From the NCBI RefSeq assembly GCF_949628265.1, contig NC_088786.1, positions 20,357,681 to 20,421,680 on the forward strand: a stretch of DNA of 64,000 nucleotides. Reading direction: 5' to 3'. Below the pieces are notes generated by a model that saw nothing but the letters and a program-made list of their open reading frames with translations, was not told the origin of the DNA and made no database searches. This document shows positions 25,078 through 36,713 of the stretch, one piece after another. The translations under genes were made by a program, and so were the position numbers. The DNA is from Cloeon dipterum. Taxonomy: Eukaryota; Arthropoda; Insecta; Ephemeroptera; Baetidae. The first letter of the stretch is position 1, and the number at the start of each line of letters is the position of its first letter.

Positions 25078-28000
25078 TCAATCTCTGAGCGCCGCCACAA
25101 AAATGTAAGCACAAAACGCAAGAAAAGGGACGCACAGTCCAGTGATGTAGTGAAAACCAAATAGCGCGGCCAGAATGCAAGAGACAACCAGCCAGAAGAG
25201 CAGCTTGGCGTTGGCCAGGCCTCGCAGACTCAGCCTGGCTGGAAGCACCTTTTCCGTGCGCACTTTGTAGCCCTCTCTGTTGCGCTCGTAGACGCTTATC
25301 GTGGTTGGCGGCTGCAGCACTTGTCGCGCCACGCGCCCCACAAGGTCCTCCCGTGTGTGCACCGATTGAATTTCAAAGTGATACTGCAAACAAAAATAAA
25401 AAGCAAAATGCGATTTATTTTGTGTCACTAAAACTGAAATCCATTGTGTAATTTAAAATTGAACGATTGGTTTAATTTTACCCTTGGAACTTGCTAAATA
25501 AATGATTAAAAAATAGCTCCAGAAGTTACAAGAAAATTTAATATGTTAAAATCGATTTCAAAAATTAAATTTTAAACTGGTTTTGTGATTTCAATGTTAC
25601 CTCTCTATTGAAGTGGCTGGAAATGTCGTGGAACATTCTAACCAGCCAGGCGATCTCGTAGCTACAAATGGGCCGCTTTTCCGGGTCCCCAGAAGGTTTT
25701 GGTACCACAGGGGAAACACCAGATGGGCTGTCGAAAAGTCTGCTGGCACCCAAACTTGACTCATCTGGAGAAAAGGTGCTCCTGTTCAGTATGTCAGACA
25801 CGCTCTCAGCCTCCATGTCTCGGATCTAGGGTTCAAACCATCAAACAAAATTCGGCGGAATTATTGGCCAGAAATATCCCACCTCAAATACAGAGCAAAT
25901 TAGTACGTAGCAGTTCTTGAGAATGTCAACAACACGGCGTCGATCATCAACCGTGTATTCCTCAGCATGCTCGTCGTCAAAGCCAAAGATGACTGCCCAA
26001 AATCCGACAGAGCGAGGTTTCTTTTTCTGCTCTTCAAACAGACTCTCAGCTTTTGTTCTTGATACCGCCACCTCTCGGAGAAAGTGTCTGACCTGCGCAA
26101 AGTTTGAGAAAATATAATGCCAGCTCCAGATGAAAAATACTTACTTGGTAAGTGATCTCATGACTGAACATGGGTTTGTAGACAAACATCTGTCCTTCAA
26201 GTTCAGAAATAGCGGACTGGGCTGCCACCTGGATCTTCAGACCGGCAGGGTTATCCGCGGTTGTGTCAATGTATCTTGAATTCGGAGACACCACTGATTT
26301 CAGCTTCAGACTTTCTTCCGCCTCACTAATGATGCTTTTCAGTTGTTCCAGAGAAATCAGCTGAAAGGGTAAATATACATACAATTACGGAAGGTTAAAA
26401 AGACAATTATGTCTGTTTGAAAAATCTTATATTGGTTAACCAAGTGGCGGGGTTGAAAAAATATCATCAATTGTTTCCTCTTCTCAAATATTGCTCAGAA
26501 ATATGTAAAGACGGAAGTTTTTAACAACCACGGATTCAGAATTCTCTGCAGGTAATAATGTAGCATAAATTTTGTGTTGATGATGAGGCCTAAGGGGCCA
26601 AACAGCCGCTTTTCAATACAAGAACATAATATCACTTTACATATAAAAATGCAGAGTTTAAGTCATTGGTTCATCCTGAATATTTATTTCTGAATGAATT
26701 CGCGCAGAACTAAGAGAGAAATTCGACAATTTGAAATTTGGTCCTTTTCAAACTCGAAACTTACCCTGCAAACTCTATGCAGCATGATCGCGTTTTTCAG
26801 GATGGACAGGTCAATCCTGCTGAGTCGGCGAAGAATTTGTTCGAAAATACAGCCATAGAAGGGAAGATGCTCTGCAATAAAGGTCAACCAGCGCCTGTCG
26901 ACAGGTTTTCCACTTTCGTGGTTCTCCCTACTGCAATAGAATTTTAATATTATGGAGTCTTATCACGAAAACTATGAATTACACTCATTAGTACTTACAT
27001 TCCATAGTTGGCGTAGTTGGTGTAGCGCCAGGGTTGGATGTAGCTCAGCCAAGCCTCCATGATGATTCTGAACGAGTGGTCGTAAGGCCAGCTTTTGATG
27101 CAGCCAGACAGGAAGTGGTAAATTTTGCTTTTGTACATAGGAATCACCATCCTGGAAAAGACAATATTGCTAACTAATACCAAATGCTACAGTTTACTTC
27201 TTTCTATTATGCTTTCAATATTCACTTTAATATTTTGGACTTTTACGCAAAACGATAGTTTTTTGGGGGGGTTTTGAGCAAGAATTTCATGATTTTAGAT
27301 CAGTATTGCTCTTCTCAGTAAAAAACAATTCATTGTATTTTTTATACAGTTTGATCAAAATGTTAATTACTTATGGAAGTACTGTAACGAATGTACAAAA
27401 GAGGATTTTTAGAAATGGATATTGATTTTTTCGAAACTGCAAAATTGTAACAAAGAAACTTTAAAGGTTTCTCGTTTTAAGTGAATTGAACAAAGTTTTT
27501 AACCATTTAAAAGTTACCTTTTCATTTCATCCATATCGCTAGGGTTTGTGGAACAGGCACTATTAGAAAAATAGTGGAGGTGTTTTAAGAAGGCCCTGAC
27601 CATCCTCGCGTGCTCGGCGCTGGGTATTGAAGACTGTAATAAAACGAATAAATAATTTATTTACTCTAGCTTTTCCACAAGTTAGGCATATCTACCACAG
27701 AGCTTGACTTGGTAAGGCACGGACTTAAGCTGGATTTCTCGTCATCATAGCTGAGCCAGACGTCCATAAGAATGTGGATGATGTGGACTGTGCGCCAAAT
27801 CTCGGCCAGTGGGTTGTGCTGGCTGTGCAGGGATGCAGTGGTCCCTGAAGACTGATTAAATGTACCAGCTGGTTTCAACAAGGATGCTCTGTCGGGAAAT
27901 TAATTAATATCAATGACGAAATAACACAGGTTGGAGGGTAACACCAGAAATCAGTCATTTCTAGTAGATTTAACAAAATATTTGTTTTTACAAGTTTTGC

Positions 28001-29076
28001 GGGAAAATTTTGTAAAATTTTAAGACCGCAGTATCTCATATCTCCGCTCTCGATAAATATATTTCAACCCCGTATAAACCTTAAAAAACTTTTAAAAATG
28101 TAATGTGAGTAAAGTATAATTTTATATTCTCTATAGAAATGTTTTATAACATTCAAATTTCATCAGAAAACATACTTTGAGACTGGAGAACAGTAGACCG
28201 AAGGTTGTGAAAGACACGCTCCCTGGATGGAGAGCGGCGTGTAAGGAACGTGCGGCTCAACGGGCGCAGACTGCAACTGACAGGGTAGGAAGTGGCACAG
28301 GTATCTCTCCACCAGCTGCAGGTACATTGACTCAAGCCATACGTCTCGTTGCGTGTGGGGAATCAAGTGCAAAGCGAATCTGAAAATCAGCAGCTCAAAC
28401 GGATCTGAATTCACTTATTAAGGAACGTAAAAGGATTGGATTCAGGGTTTTAATGTTGAAATTCAGGAAAAGGATACTGAGTTTCAAGGCGGTGGCCCTT
28501 CTCGTTTGGGGGTCCACGAATATTCTTTCGCAGTACCAGGAGTTGATCAGTACCCCTTTCTCCAAGTCCCTCGTCAGCTTGGCCTTGAAATGTAAAGTGT
28601 CAATTAAAACATTAAAAAATTCTTCCAATTATTACAGGCAAGAGGCTAAGAGGAAGCTCGTATTTCAGGTAAAAATCGCTGCACAGTTTATAGGTGAGTC
28701 CGAAGAGGGGTCCCATTGGGTCGAGGAATTTGAACGCAGCTTCTTTCTCCATGGACATAACATTCCTGTCCGTGATGCGTAGACCCCAACCGGGAGAACC
28801 GAAAATGTTCTCCAGAATAACGGGGTAGCATTCTTTAAGCAGCTTTGAGTCGACCTCGTTGAATAGGTTTGTCAACTCTTGACACCGCAGCAAAACTGGT
28901 TGGTTCAATATTTGCTGCACACGAAACTGCAAACAAATTACAAATTAGTTTGTTGCGCTCTGACGTGCAAATTAATTTTATGTACGGTGCATAATTATGT
29001 ACATAAACGTTCCTAGTTGATTACGTATTACTTAATATTTTTTTTGAGAACTCACAGATACGACGTCGTTCCGCAT
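25078..29076 (-). CDS. SMPD4: Sphingomyelin phosphodiesterase 4 (nSMase3-like), 12 exons
   Basis: Predicted 746-aa homologue of SMPD4, a membrane protein of the ER and nuclear envelope linked to neutral sphingomyelinase activity and nuclear pore biology. Exons on the minus strand: 29056-29076, 28636-28926, 28478-28583, 28176-28413, 27696-27888, 27518-27633, 26999-27151, 26765-26930, 26145-26360, 25883-26092, 25601-25825, 25078-25383; all junctions are GT-AG and keep frame. Family hallmarks seen are NIFGSPGWGLR and KFLDPMGPLFGLTYKL (exon 2), NSDPFELLIFRFAL (exon 4), WLSYIQPWRY (exon 7) and SYEIAWLVR (exon 11). The C-terminus has two adjacent hydrophobic segments (from LLFWLVVSCILAAL onward), matching the family's membrane anchor. 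The vertebrate protein is somewhat longer (over 800 aa). The start in a 7-codon first exon (MRNDVVS) is the least certain part; an upstream alternative cannot be excluded. Confidence 0.92.
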
Positions 29077-29915
29077 GATGGAAATATTAATGCAAGCCAA
29101 ACCTCTTTAATGAAGTAGCGCTTAAAATATTTAAAATTTAAAAATTCGAGTTGTTATAATTTAATTTCCTTTTCAATCTTGGATACAGACTGTTGTAAGT
29201 CAGCAGAGAATGAGAAATTGGCGGCGCGGCGGAACCAGACGGAACAGCGCTGGCGGTTTGTTTTGAAGATTATTACACGCTGTGGCCGCTAGATGGATGT
29301 AGGTAATAAAGAAGTGGCGCGAATATTTCAACTTAAACCAAAAAATAATTTAATTATCAAGATTGAAGATAGCAGGATTAAAAAATAACTCTCCTGATTC
29401 CTGATCAAAATATAATTAATGTAATTATATTTATTTTTATCGATAATGAGACAATATTTGATGCAATTTTACTCAATAAAATATCCATGTCATTCGTCAC
29501 TTTATCTCCAATTCATTGAATAATTAAAAAGCGTTTAGCTTAAATTTATGGCTTATTTGCAGTTCCAAATTTTTGATGAAACAGCTGCCCAAACCGCAGC
29601 CTTCATTGGAAAAGGTGTAAATTACGGAAAACCTTTTATTGGTTTGAAACTTTTGATTTATTGTAATCAATTAACTTTTCACACTTTCTATGATTTATTT
29701 ATTTACAAATAAATTGTATCAATAGCATGTACAGAACTCGCTATATTGTACTTAATTAGGATACAAATAAAATTAAGTTTATGAGATAAGCATTGCGGTC
29801 TCAAACCAGGCTTAATGTTAGGCGGTAGTTTTCTATAATTCATAAGAAGAGAAGGCAGCTAGTTTCAGCATTAATCATTCTGCGCAGAATCAATACAGTC
29901 CAGCTCTTGATAGCA
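29077..29915. promoter_or_regulatory. Interval between SMPD4 start and CDC73 stop
   Basis: About 840 bp holding the SMPD4 promoter/5' UTR and the CDC73 3' UTR, both genes being on the minus strand. A GC-rich segment at about 29210-29320 just upstream of SMPD4 is the most promoter-like part. AATAAA signals for CDC73 on the minus strand lie at 29694-29699 and 29657-29662. No other gene is visible. Confidence 0.5.
29694..29699 (-). terminator. Candidate poly(A) signal of CDC73
   Basis: TTTATT on the plus strand, AATAAA on the coding strand, about 220 bp past the CDC73 stop. A second copy is at 29657-29662. Confidence 0.5.
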
Positions 29916-32764
29916 TTAAAATCGCAAGTGGGGCTTGCATTTCATGATGTGCCTATGGGAGATTAGTTATAATCATACCAAGATTTTCTTTGAAAAAAAA
30001 AAGGAAATTACCTGTCAAGCTTTTCCCAAAAGGTCATAAGCGATGCTCTGTCCAAATGCCTTTTAGTCCTGGACAAGTCGATCACATTGACAGCCCACCG
30101 AGCGACGTTCGAGTCCAATTTTATCTCATCCCATTTCAAATGAAAGGCGCACACTTCAAACAAGAGCAATAATTAATAATGGTTCAGTGATTAATCAGTA
30201 GTTGTCTTACCTCTAGAGAAAATCTCAACTGGATTGCCATCCCAGGGCCAGCCCTTGAACTGCCACGCGGGCCCCATGACGAAAACGGCTACCACCCTGT
30301 CCCAATCGGCAGGGCTCAGCTTTTGCGGATTATCGATGACCCTATAAGGCACAGTCAGGTTGGTTTCTTTGCGCCGCTGCAGCAAAACTTCGTTGTCACG
30401 CTTGGTGCCCTGCGCCTTCTTGTTTTCCGTGCTGACGTATCTGTGCATAAGTCAAAATTGTCAAAATCTATTTAATTTATAAAAACACTTTACATTGTCA
30501 AAAAGAATTTAAGGGCTGAACAAAACGCAAATTTCAAAAAATCACCATTGATTTAAAATTATTAATTAATTTAATAAATGATGTTCTGGTTAATTTGTAT
30601 TTTCCAACATGTATTTTATTTGCCATTCTGTTTGTTAACGCATACCAATGTAAAATATGGATGTAATTATGGTACCTGAGGTCCTGCAGAATATCCTTGG
30701 CGTTATACATTGTGATAACAGAGGTGTTGGCCGCTGGAATAATGATGATCGGCGTCCTAGAGACTCGCTTAGAGGTTGGTGGCCTAGGGACCGTGGCCTG
30801 TTGAGGCGTGCTCACAGGCGGCTGCATGGCGCTTGTGTGGTTGCTGCTGATCACAGGCGGCGTGGCGGCTGGCAGATGTTTTTTCGGCTGGTTCCCTTCA
30901 GTCACCGACTTCAAGGTCATGCCGTGGTATGTGCCCATGGTGTCGATCTTGAATCCCTCAGTTTCTGTAAATTTTTTAAGTGTTGAAAGCTCTGACACAG
31001 TAGCATATTATTGGTCTTCCAGAATCTTCCTGAGGAGTATCAAAACAATGGGAGATATTTGAGCAGTTCAGGGTTTCTAATAATGGCTGATCAATGGAAA
31101 AACAGTGGTTAATTGAGAGTGACTCAAAATTATAATTAGCACAACAGGCTGGGAGGCAAACCGGCGCCGACTTGCCGCTTGCTGGTTTTCACACTTTCCC
31201 AGCAGCTTTAGGGACAAATAAAATTTGGCGATTCAATAATAGCCCTCGGTGCAAAGAGAGATTGGGCCCAAGCTTCTCTGCGGCCACTTGGGCCCCGTAT
31301 TATCTGCTCAGCGGTGTTACTGAGACCCAGTAAGTTTGTAGCCCACGGGAAGTGCTGAGCAGAGGCTCAAAAATATAATTTACTTTTCCGAAAAAAATAT
31401 AGCAATTTTTTTCATAAGCTCAATGGAAGAAAGATGTTTTACCCTGATAAAAAATCCTTTGCAACACCGAGTTTGATCGGTTGATTTTACAGCCCTTGAA
31501 ATTTGGAGATACCAAACAAGACAACTCACCTTCCCTGGCCCTGATGAATCTTTCCTGATCGTATCGGTTGTAGACAGCAGGCTGGGGAACAGAGCGAACA
31601 GGGGTGGCGCGAGGAGTGACAATGGGCGTGGGAGCTGGTGGCCGGTGCCTACCCTCCTCGCGCGCCTTGATGCTTTGCAGGATGGCAAAAATGTTTTTGG
31701 AGAAGAGCTGCAGGGGCAAAGCAAAAAATGAAAAATAGAAGCTTAAGACTTCAGGTGAGACCCAACCTTTCCCGAGCTCTGCAGAATTGTGGTCCTCGTC
31801 CTCCACTGCCGTTCCCTTGAGACTATGTCCTTGGTCACGTCTACGTCAAAGTCAATGATGACTCGCAGGTCCGATTCCAGGTTCTTGTCATCCATGCCCT
31901 TAATCGTTGTCCTCTTTTTGGCCAGACGCTTCGCCTTGATGGCCGCGATCTTCTCCACAGACATAGCTTCTGAAAGAGATCTGCCACGGATATTAATAAA
32001 ATTCCCTCCTTTTTTAATGGGTTCCACTCACTTGATGTTATCGACGGTGACAGAGGCTTCTTTAGGCGCGTCCAGCCTGGCGGCCAGCTGCTCCTTGACC
32101 TTCTGCACCTGCATCTGCTCAAACCTCGGCTTCTTGGCAGCAGGTTCCTGGGTTTCCTCCAGCGTCCTTTTGACTTGAGTAGGAATCTCCAGAGGAGCGG
32201 ATTTATCAATGCTGGTCGAAGTCGCAGTCTCCCCATTGAGATAGGCAAGCAAGTCTTTACGATCCGGACGACGCACGACAGGTATATTTTCGGCCTGGCA
32301 AATTTCATCGAGTTTTAGAATAATTGAAGGTCAGTGTAATTTTTCTTCTACTTACAGCTGCCTGCCGCACGTACACTGGATGGGTGAGTGTGACATTTTT
32401 CAGCAAGAATAGTAAACACTCTAAGGAGTAATACTCTTTAGGAGCACCGTCTTTTCCAGAGCTGCAAAGAAATTGGATAATGTATCTATGTAAATAACAA
32501 AAATAACAGCACAACGTGCACATTACAATCCGACACGCAGAGCCCGTTCTACCAGTTGCCAACGCCATTAAAAACCCAGATTTTTTTAGGCCTTTAACCG
32601 CGAGAGCAGATAACAATAAAATTCTTTACTCACCCCCACATAAGGTAGTTGGTTTTGACATTTTTAGGCCACGAAAATTCACCGAAGATGATGTGACCAC
32701 CACGTTCGACGATTTCTCGTTTGTTCACGTTGAACTGCCTCAAAAGACTCAGAGGATCAGCCAT
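29916..32764 (-). CDS. CDC73: Parafibromin, Paf1 complex subunit, 9 exons
   Basis: Predicted 529-aa orthologue of CDC73/parafibromin (hyrax in Drosophila), nearly the same length as the human protein (531 aa). It is a nuclear subunit of the Paf1 complex, which travels with RNA polymerase II and supports elongation and histone modification. Minus-strand exons: 32634-32764, 32356-32461, 32032-32294, 31767-31980, 31530-31707, 30676-30964, 30211-30440, 30012-30153, 29916-29952; all are in frame with GT-AG introns. Hallmarks are the start [108 protein letters not shown] and the Ras-like C-terminal domain with [20 protein letters not shown], ending PHLRF. A lysine/arginine-rich segment (KKPR, exon 3) may aid nuclear import. 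The gene is divergent from Dr1, with 880 bp between start codons. Identification is secure. Confidence 0.97.
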
Positions 32765-32938
32765 GGTCGAAACCTGTCAATCGAACTGCAAGATCAACAG
32801 GTTGGTAGTCTAGTCCAGGTTGTAAACTGCGACGAGGGAAAGGTTAAGCTTGATAGAATCAGATCTCACTTTACCGAGATCGGCAAAAATGGTCGCGGAA
32901 CTTTAGTGCTTTATTGCTTTACACGGCGGAGGCCGGAG

Positions 32939-33212
32939 CAGGGGGCTACCACTCTTATGGGCCGAACTCGTTCCCGCTAAGAGCTTTCCCCCCCAACCGT
33001 TGGTGTCGCGTCGGTCGCTTTAAAACAGGTCTTATGGCGGCCATATACGGTGTTTTGTGGGCGTAACTTTGTGACGTCATAAAGTTACGCCCCCCAAAAC
33101 ACCGCATATGGCGGCCATAACCCTGTTTTAAAGCGACCGACGCGACACCAACGGTTGGGGGGGAAAGCTCTTAGCGGGAACGAGTTCGGCCCATAAGAGT
33201 GGTAGCCCCCTG
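32939..33212. mobile_element. Palindromic hAT-like MITE with 8-bp TSD
   Basis: A 274-bp element whose halves are inverted copies along almost the whole length, with only a few substitutions and compensating 1-bp indels. The ends are CAGGGGGCTACC and its complement. It is flanked by a perfect 8-bp direct repeat GGCCGGAG at 32931-32938 and 33213-33220. An 8-bp duplication and CAG-type termini are typical of the hAT superfamily. There is no reading frame for a transposase, so it is non-autonomous. The dyad (33075/33076) is a perfect TGACGTCA. The apparent frames running off both ends into flanking DNA are by-products. Confidence 0.93.
33072..33079. promoter_or_regulatory. TGACGTCA (CRE/ATF-type) palindrome at MITE centre
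   Basis: The consensus cAMP-response-element octamer sits exactly at the dyad of the MITE, within the CDC73/Dr1 promoter region. Binding by CREB/ATF-type factors is an inference from the motif only; the motif could also simply be the hairpin tip. Confidence 0.4.
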
Positions 33213-33644
33213 GGCCGGAGGGCGCGGAGGGGAAAAGCTTTCATGCCAAAGAGGTGCGCAGTCTATCGCGCAAAAAGTGGGTGTAACTGCAGTCACAACA
33301 CAACACAACAAACCAAACCAAAATCTGCTTTTAACTTTGTATACTGCCAAATTGCTGGTGTCCTCGTTTAACGCTGATAATTGCAGCATTCATCTCAAAG
33401 TAAATAGGTTTTTACCCTCTTAAATATATTTTACTATCGCACATCGTACTCATTCGCTTGGAAATAAATTTGAAAAATCAAGTTGATGTAGAATTGTATC
33501 TCTACAATATCAAATTTGAAATTGCGATCTTGATTTGCATGCATTATTTCCGGATTTTCCTAGCCAGAACTTTCACTGATACAAATAATTAAAATTTCTT
33601 TATTCATATATTATAATAATATAATACTCTCCTTGTTCCAGACA

Positions 33645-34261
33645 ATGGCTGAGGAAGATGAGCTGACTTTGCCGAGAGCATCAATCAACAAAATAATCAA
33701 AGAGATCATTCCTAACATTAGAGTAGCTCAAGACTCAAGAGAGTTGATTTTAAATTGCTGCACCGAGTTTATACACCTCATATCATCAGAAGCAAATGAA
33801 ATTTGCAATCAAAACCAAAAGAAAACAATCAATGCTGAGCACGTTTTGCAAGGTAGATAATATGAATGATGAAATTAAAGCTCAATTTTCAACAACTATT
33901 ATTTCCAGCACTAGACAAACTTGGATTTGGTGACTACAGACATCCTGCAGAGACTGTTTTAAAAGAATGTAAGTCAGTGGCTGCAAAGCGGCGTAGGCAG
34001 AGCACTCGTTTAGAAAATCTGGGAATACCTGAAGATGAACTTTTGAGACAGCAACAAGCTCTGTTTGCAAAGGTGTGGTTGATCACGCATTTAATTTAAC
34101 AAAAAAAGTGACGTTTTATCTAAATCCAGGCGAGGGAGGAACAGGCTGCAGTCGACGTTGCACAGTGGCAGGAAGTCCAGGCGGCAGCTGCGCAACAAAG
34201 CTCGTCTTTTGTAACTGAAAGTTTGGACAAGGATGATGATGACGATGATGATTACTGCTAG
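33645..34261 (+). CDS. Dr1: Dr1 / NC2-beta transcription regulator, 3 exons
   Basis: Predicted 167-aa orthologue of Dr1 (NC2-beta), the histone-fold protein that pairs with NC2-alpha (DRAP1), binds TBP on DNA and modulates RNA polymerase II preinitiation. Exons: 33645-33852, 33909-34072, 34130-34261, all joined in frame by GT-AG introns of 56 and 57 bp. Residues about 7-75 form the histone fold, with TEFIHLISSEANEICNQ as the clearest family string; RLENLGIPEDELLRQQQ follows near residue 105. The C-terminus is glutamine/alanine-rich and ends in a run of aspartates, as in vertebrate Dr1 (176 aa). The ATG at 33645 is chosen because it is the only one before the histone fold and follows a likely UTR splice acceptor. 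Convergent with RNF185. Confidence 0.96.
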
Positions 34262-34267
34262 AATTCA

Positions 34268-34273
34268 ATTAAA
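34268..34273 (+). terminator. Candidate poly(A) signal of Dr1 (ATTAAA)
   Basis: The common variant ATTAAA lies seven bases after the Dr1 stop codon, implying a very short 3' UTR. Confidence 0.5.
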
Positions 34274-34301
34274 GATCACGAGTTTGATATCAACATTAAT
34301 T

Positions 34302-34307
34302 TTTATT
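34302..34307 (-). terminator. Candidate poly(A) signal of RNF185
   Basis: TTTATT on the plus strand, AATAAA on the RNF185 strand, about 200 bp past its stop codon and facing the Dr1 signal about 30 bp away. Confidence 0.5.
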
Positions 34308-34506
34308 ATCTTACATCAAAATCTTTGACATTTTTCATTTTGATAATAGCGTCGTACCATATTTACAAAGTTTACACATAGCCTGCAGCTGTGTTGCTCA
34401 CAGGAGGAATTGGGTTTTAAAGATGACTTTCAAGGGTAGGAAGGAAATTAAAATTCAAACACGATTTGTAGGAATGGTTTTCATCACAAATAACGGTGGG
34501 CGGGTG

Positions 34507-36713
34507 TTATGCCAGCAGTAGCCACAAGATGAATACGCACGCGATGTACAAGAACACTCTAGACAGGAACTGCTCCTCTTCGAACTGTGGCGTGCCAACA
34601 GGTGCTGGTGGAGAAAGAGGCTATTAGCTTAACTGACAAGAAAGCTTTAAGTTTTAGACGAAATTAATGAAACAGAGATGTATCCTTCATGAGATATCAC
34701 CAGGGAAAATTATTTAGTTACATGGAGTTTGCGAGTTATGGAGCCCCAAAGGTTAAAAAACCTAAAATGATTTTTTTTATTACTGAATTTTGAAACCAGA
34801 TTTCATTTAATCATGACGAAATTTTTAAAGTAGACCCAAATTACTAAGGTGAATCGATATTGTAATTTTCACTTACCGGAAATTCCCTAGACTTTTAACT
34901 TTTACTGGGAAATTTGCTGAAGCTTATTATTGGTATGAAATGAAGTTTTGAAAATTTAAGAGCCAACTGCCAAGTTATTAGCTTCATTTCTGTCAGCTAG
35001 AAAAAAATATAAATAATTTCATAGGCTTAATTTTGACATTTTCAATTAACACATTTTTCGGGATATAAATGACAAGAAATGTTTTGTCACAACGTAAATA
35101 TAAATAGCAAATTTTATCAGCTTTAATAATATGTTTGGATTATTGTTCTACGAATAACCCAGCAAAAAGATCAGAACGAACCCCTGAGGAAATTTTTATT
35201 TTTCCGACAAGTAAAAAATAATCCACATATCAATTTAAATAATTTTAGTAGTGCCTACATAACAAATTTCAGCCAAATTGAGCAAAGTTTGAATTTTATA
35301 ATCAATTTATATTTTTAGTGGGCCATTTTTAATCTTAATATATCGCTAAAATTGTCAAATCTAGGAAATTTCCTTCACTGTACAATTGTACATGGCTCAA
35401 AGGGACAGCCAGTCAGCCACATGAATTCCATAATTTCACCAAAAACTTAAAATGCCAAATCCAACGAGTTTAAATTCGTTGTAAGTAAAATGCGCACGAT
35501 AGATTTTTTTTCCTGTGTCGTCTGGTATGTTAGCTGGTCACTCAATATATTTTTTTGGTTACATTTTCGGTATAACATGGCAAAGTAGCATTAACTATAC
35601 ACTACACTCCTTCAGATTGGGAAATTTTAAGCGTCAGCAAATAGGTCATTAAATGGCACAGGCAGGGACAGATGAGCATAATTTGTCACTCATGGTCTAA
35701 AGATTCCAACAATTTTTGCTTTACAGAAGAAGGATGACCGTCCATTTCTGTCTTAATACATGATGTGCATGTCTTTGTTTTTATAAACTGTTTTTGGAGT
35801 ACCTGGGTTGGGCCTAGGCTCTCCAAAATTAAAAGAGGACGTGAAGAAGCTGAAGGGAAAAGCACCAATGCCGAACGACATCTGAAATCCACCGTCGCCA
35901 AATCCAAAGCCTGGAAATCCCTGGAGGCAGAGAAACATTATTCATTACATTAAAAAACACATATTTAATAAATATCAGGATTAATGTTTCATATTAAAAT
36001 ACATTATTTTTTGATCTTACGTTAGTATTTTCCGGTTCCGTTCGGTGCCCTGGCGGCCTAGGAGGCACTTTGTTCCTAGAATGGTTGAATCATAAATCAG
36101 CAATTCAAATTATGGCTGTATAATTGGGCCATGCCAAGCTGAGCGGGAAAACACAAGTCATCCAGCCCAATTAAAAGTGACGAAAAGGGACTTTGACTGA
36201 AATAAAATCTACAAATTTCAACAAAAAAAGCATAAGAGCATAAACTTGGTAATTTTCACGACATTTCTAAAGAATTACTTAATTTTTTTGCAGTTCCCTT
36301 GTCTTCATTTGCGTTTGAATTCAGAGAAACATACCTAGGATCCTCCTGTTTGCCACTTCCACGCCCATACAACGGTATGACCTTGTCCTTGCTTATCACT
36401 GCCTTGCAGACTGGGCACACTTGTCTGTTAGGTCTGGTGTCTAACCACTGGTGCAGACAAGGCCAACTAAAGTTTGGCAAAATTAAATATTAACTCCAGC
36501 TTCATAGCAACTTTTGTTGAAACAAATCCAAATATGTGCGTCGTATAATCATTACATAATTTTTATTTACCAGAAAAGGTGCCCGCACATGCTGACAACT
36601 GCGTCTCGAGCCGTGTCCAAACAGATGTTGCATTCAAACATCCTTTCATCTTTTTCCTTGTTTTCTTCGCCCTCCCTTGAAGGTCCTGGCTCACTGCCGG
36701 AAGATGCTGCCAT
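34507..36713 (-). CDS. RNF185: E3 ubiquitin ligase RNF185/RNF5 family, 5 exons
   Basis: Predicted 181-aa membrane-anchored RING ubiquitin ligase of the RNF5/RNF185 family, which acts in ER-associated degradation and at mitochondria/autophagy in vertebrates (human RNF185 is 192 aa). Minus-strand exons: 36571-36713, 36335-36466, 36021-36075, 35803-35920, 34507-34604; frame is kept throughout. The RING has the C3HC4 spacing with Cys28, Cys31, Cys43, His45, Cys48, Cys51, Cys65 and Cys68, followed by [10 protein letters not shown]. Exon 4 encodes the family string [20 protein letters not shown], and exon 5 encodes the C-terminal membrane anchor [20 protein letters not shown]. The last intron (34605-35802, 1.2 kb) is much longer than the others. 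RNF5 is the paralogue; the [16 protein letters not shown] block favours RNF185. Divergent from Ttd14. Confidence 0.95.

Larger units (their letters stand above)
32765..33644. promoter_or_regulatory. CDC73/Dr1 divergent promoter region
   Basis: The start codons of CDC73 (minus, 32764) and Dr1 (plus, 33645) face away from each other across 880 bp. Without the inserted MITE (274 bp plus one 8-bp duplication) the gap would be about 600 bp. A GC-rich core flanks the insertion (about 32921-32938 and 33213-33240). A CAG acceptor-like site four bases before the Dr1 ATG suggests a 5' UTR intron for Dr1. Confidence 0.65.

Noticed and set aside
32516..33423. Several frames spanning the CDC73/Dr1 interval on both strands
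   Set aside because: They run through the CDC73 first exon in antisense or through the MITE. The shared C-terminal string of two of them only reflects the inverted halves of the element.
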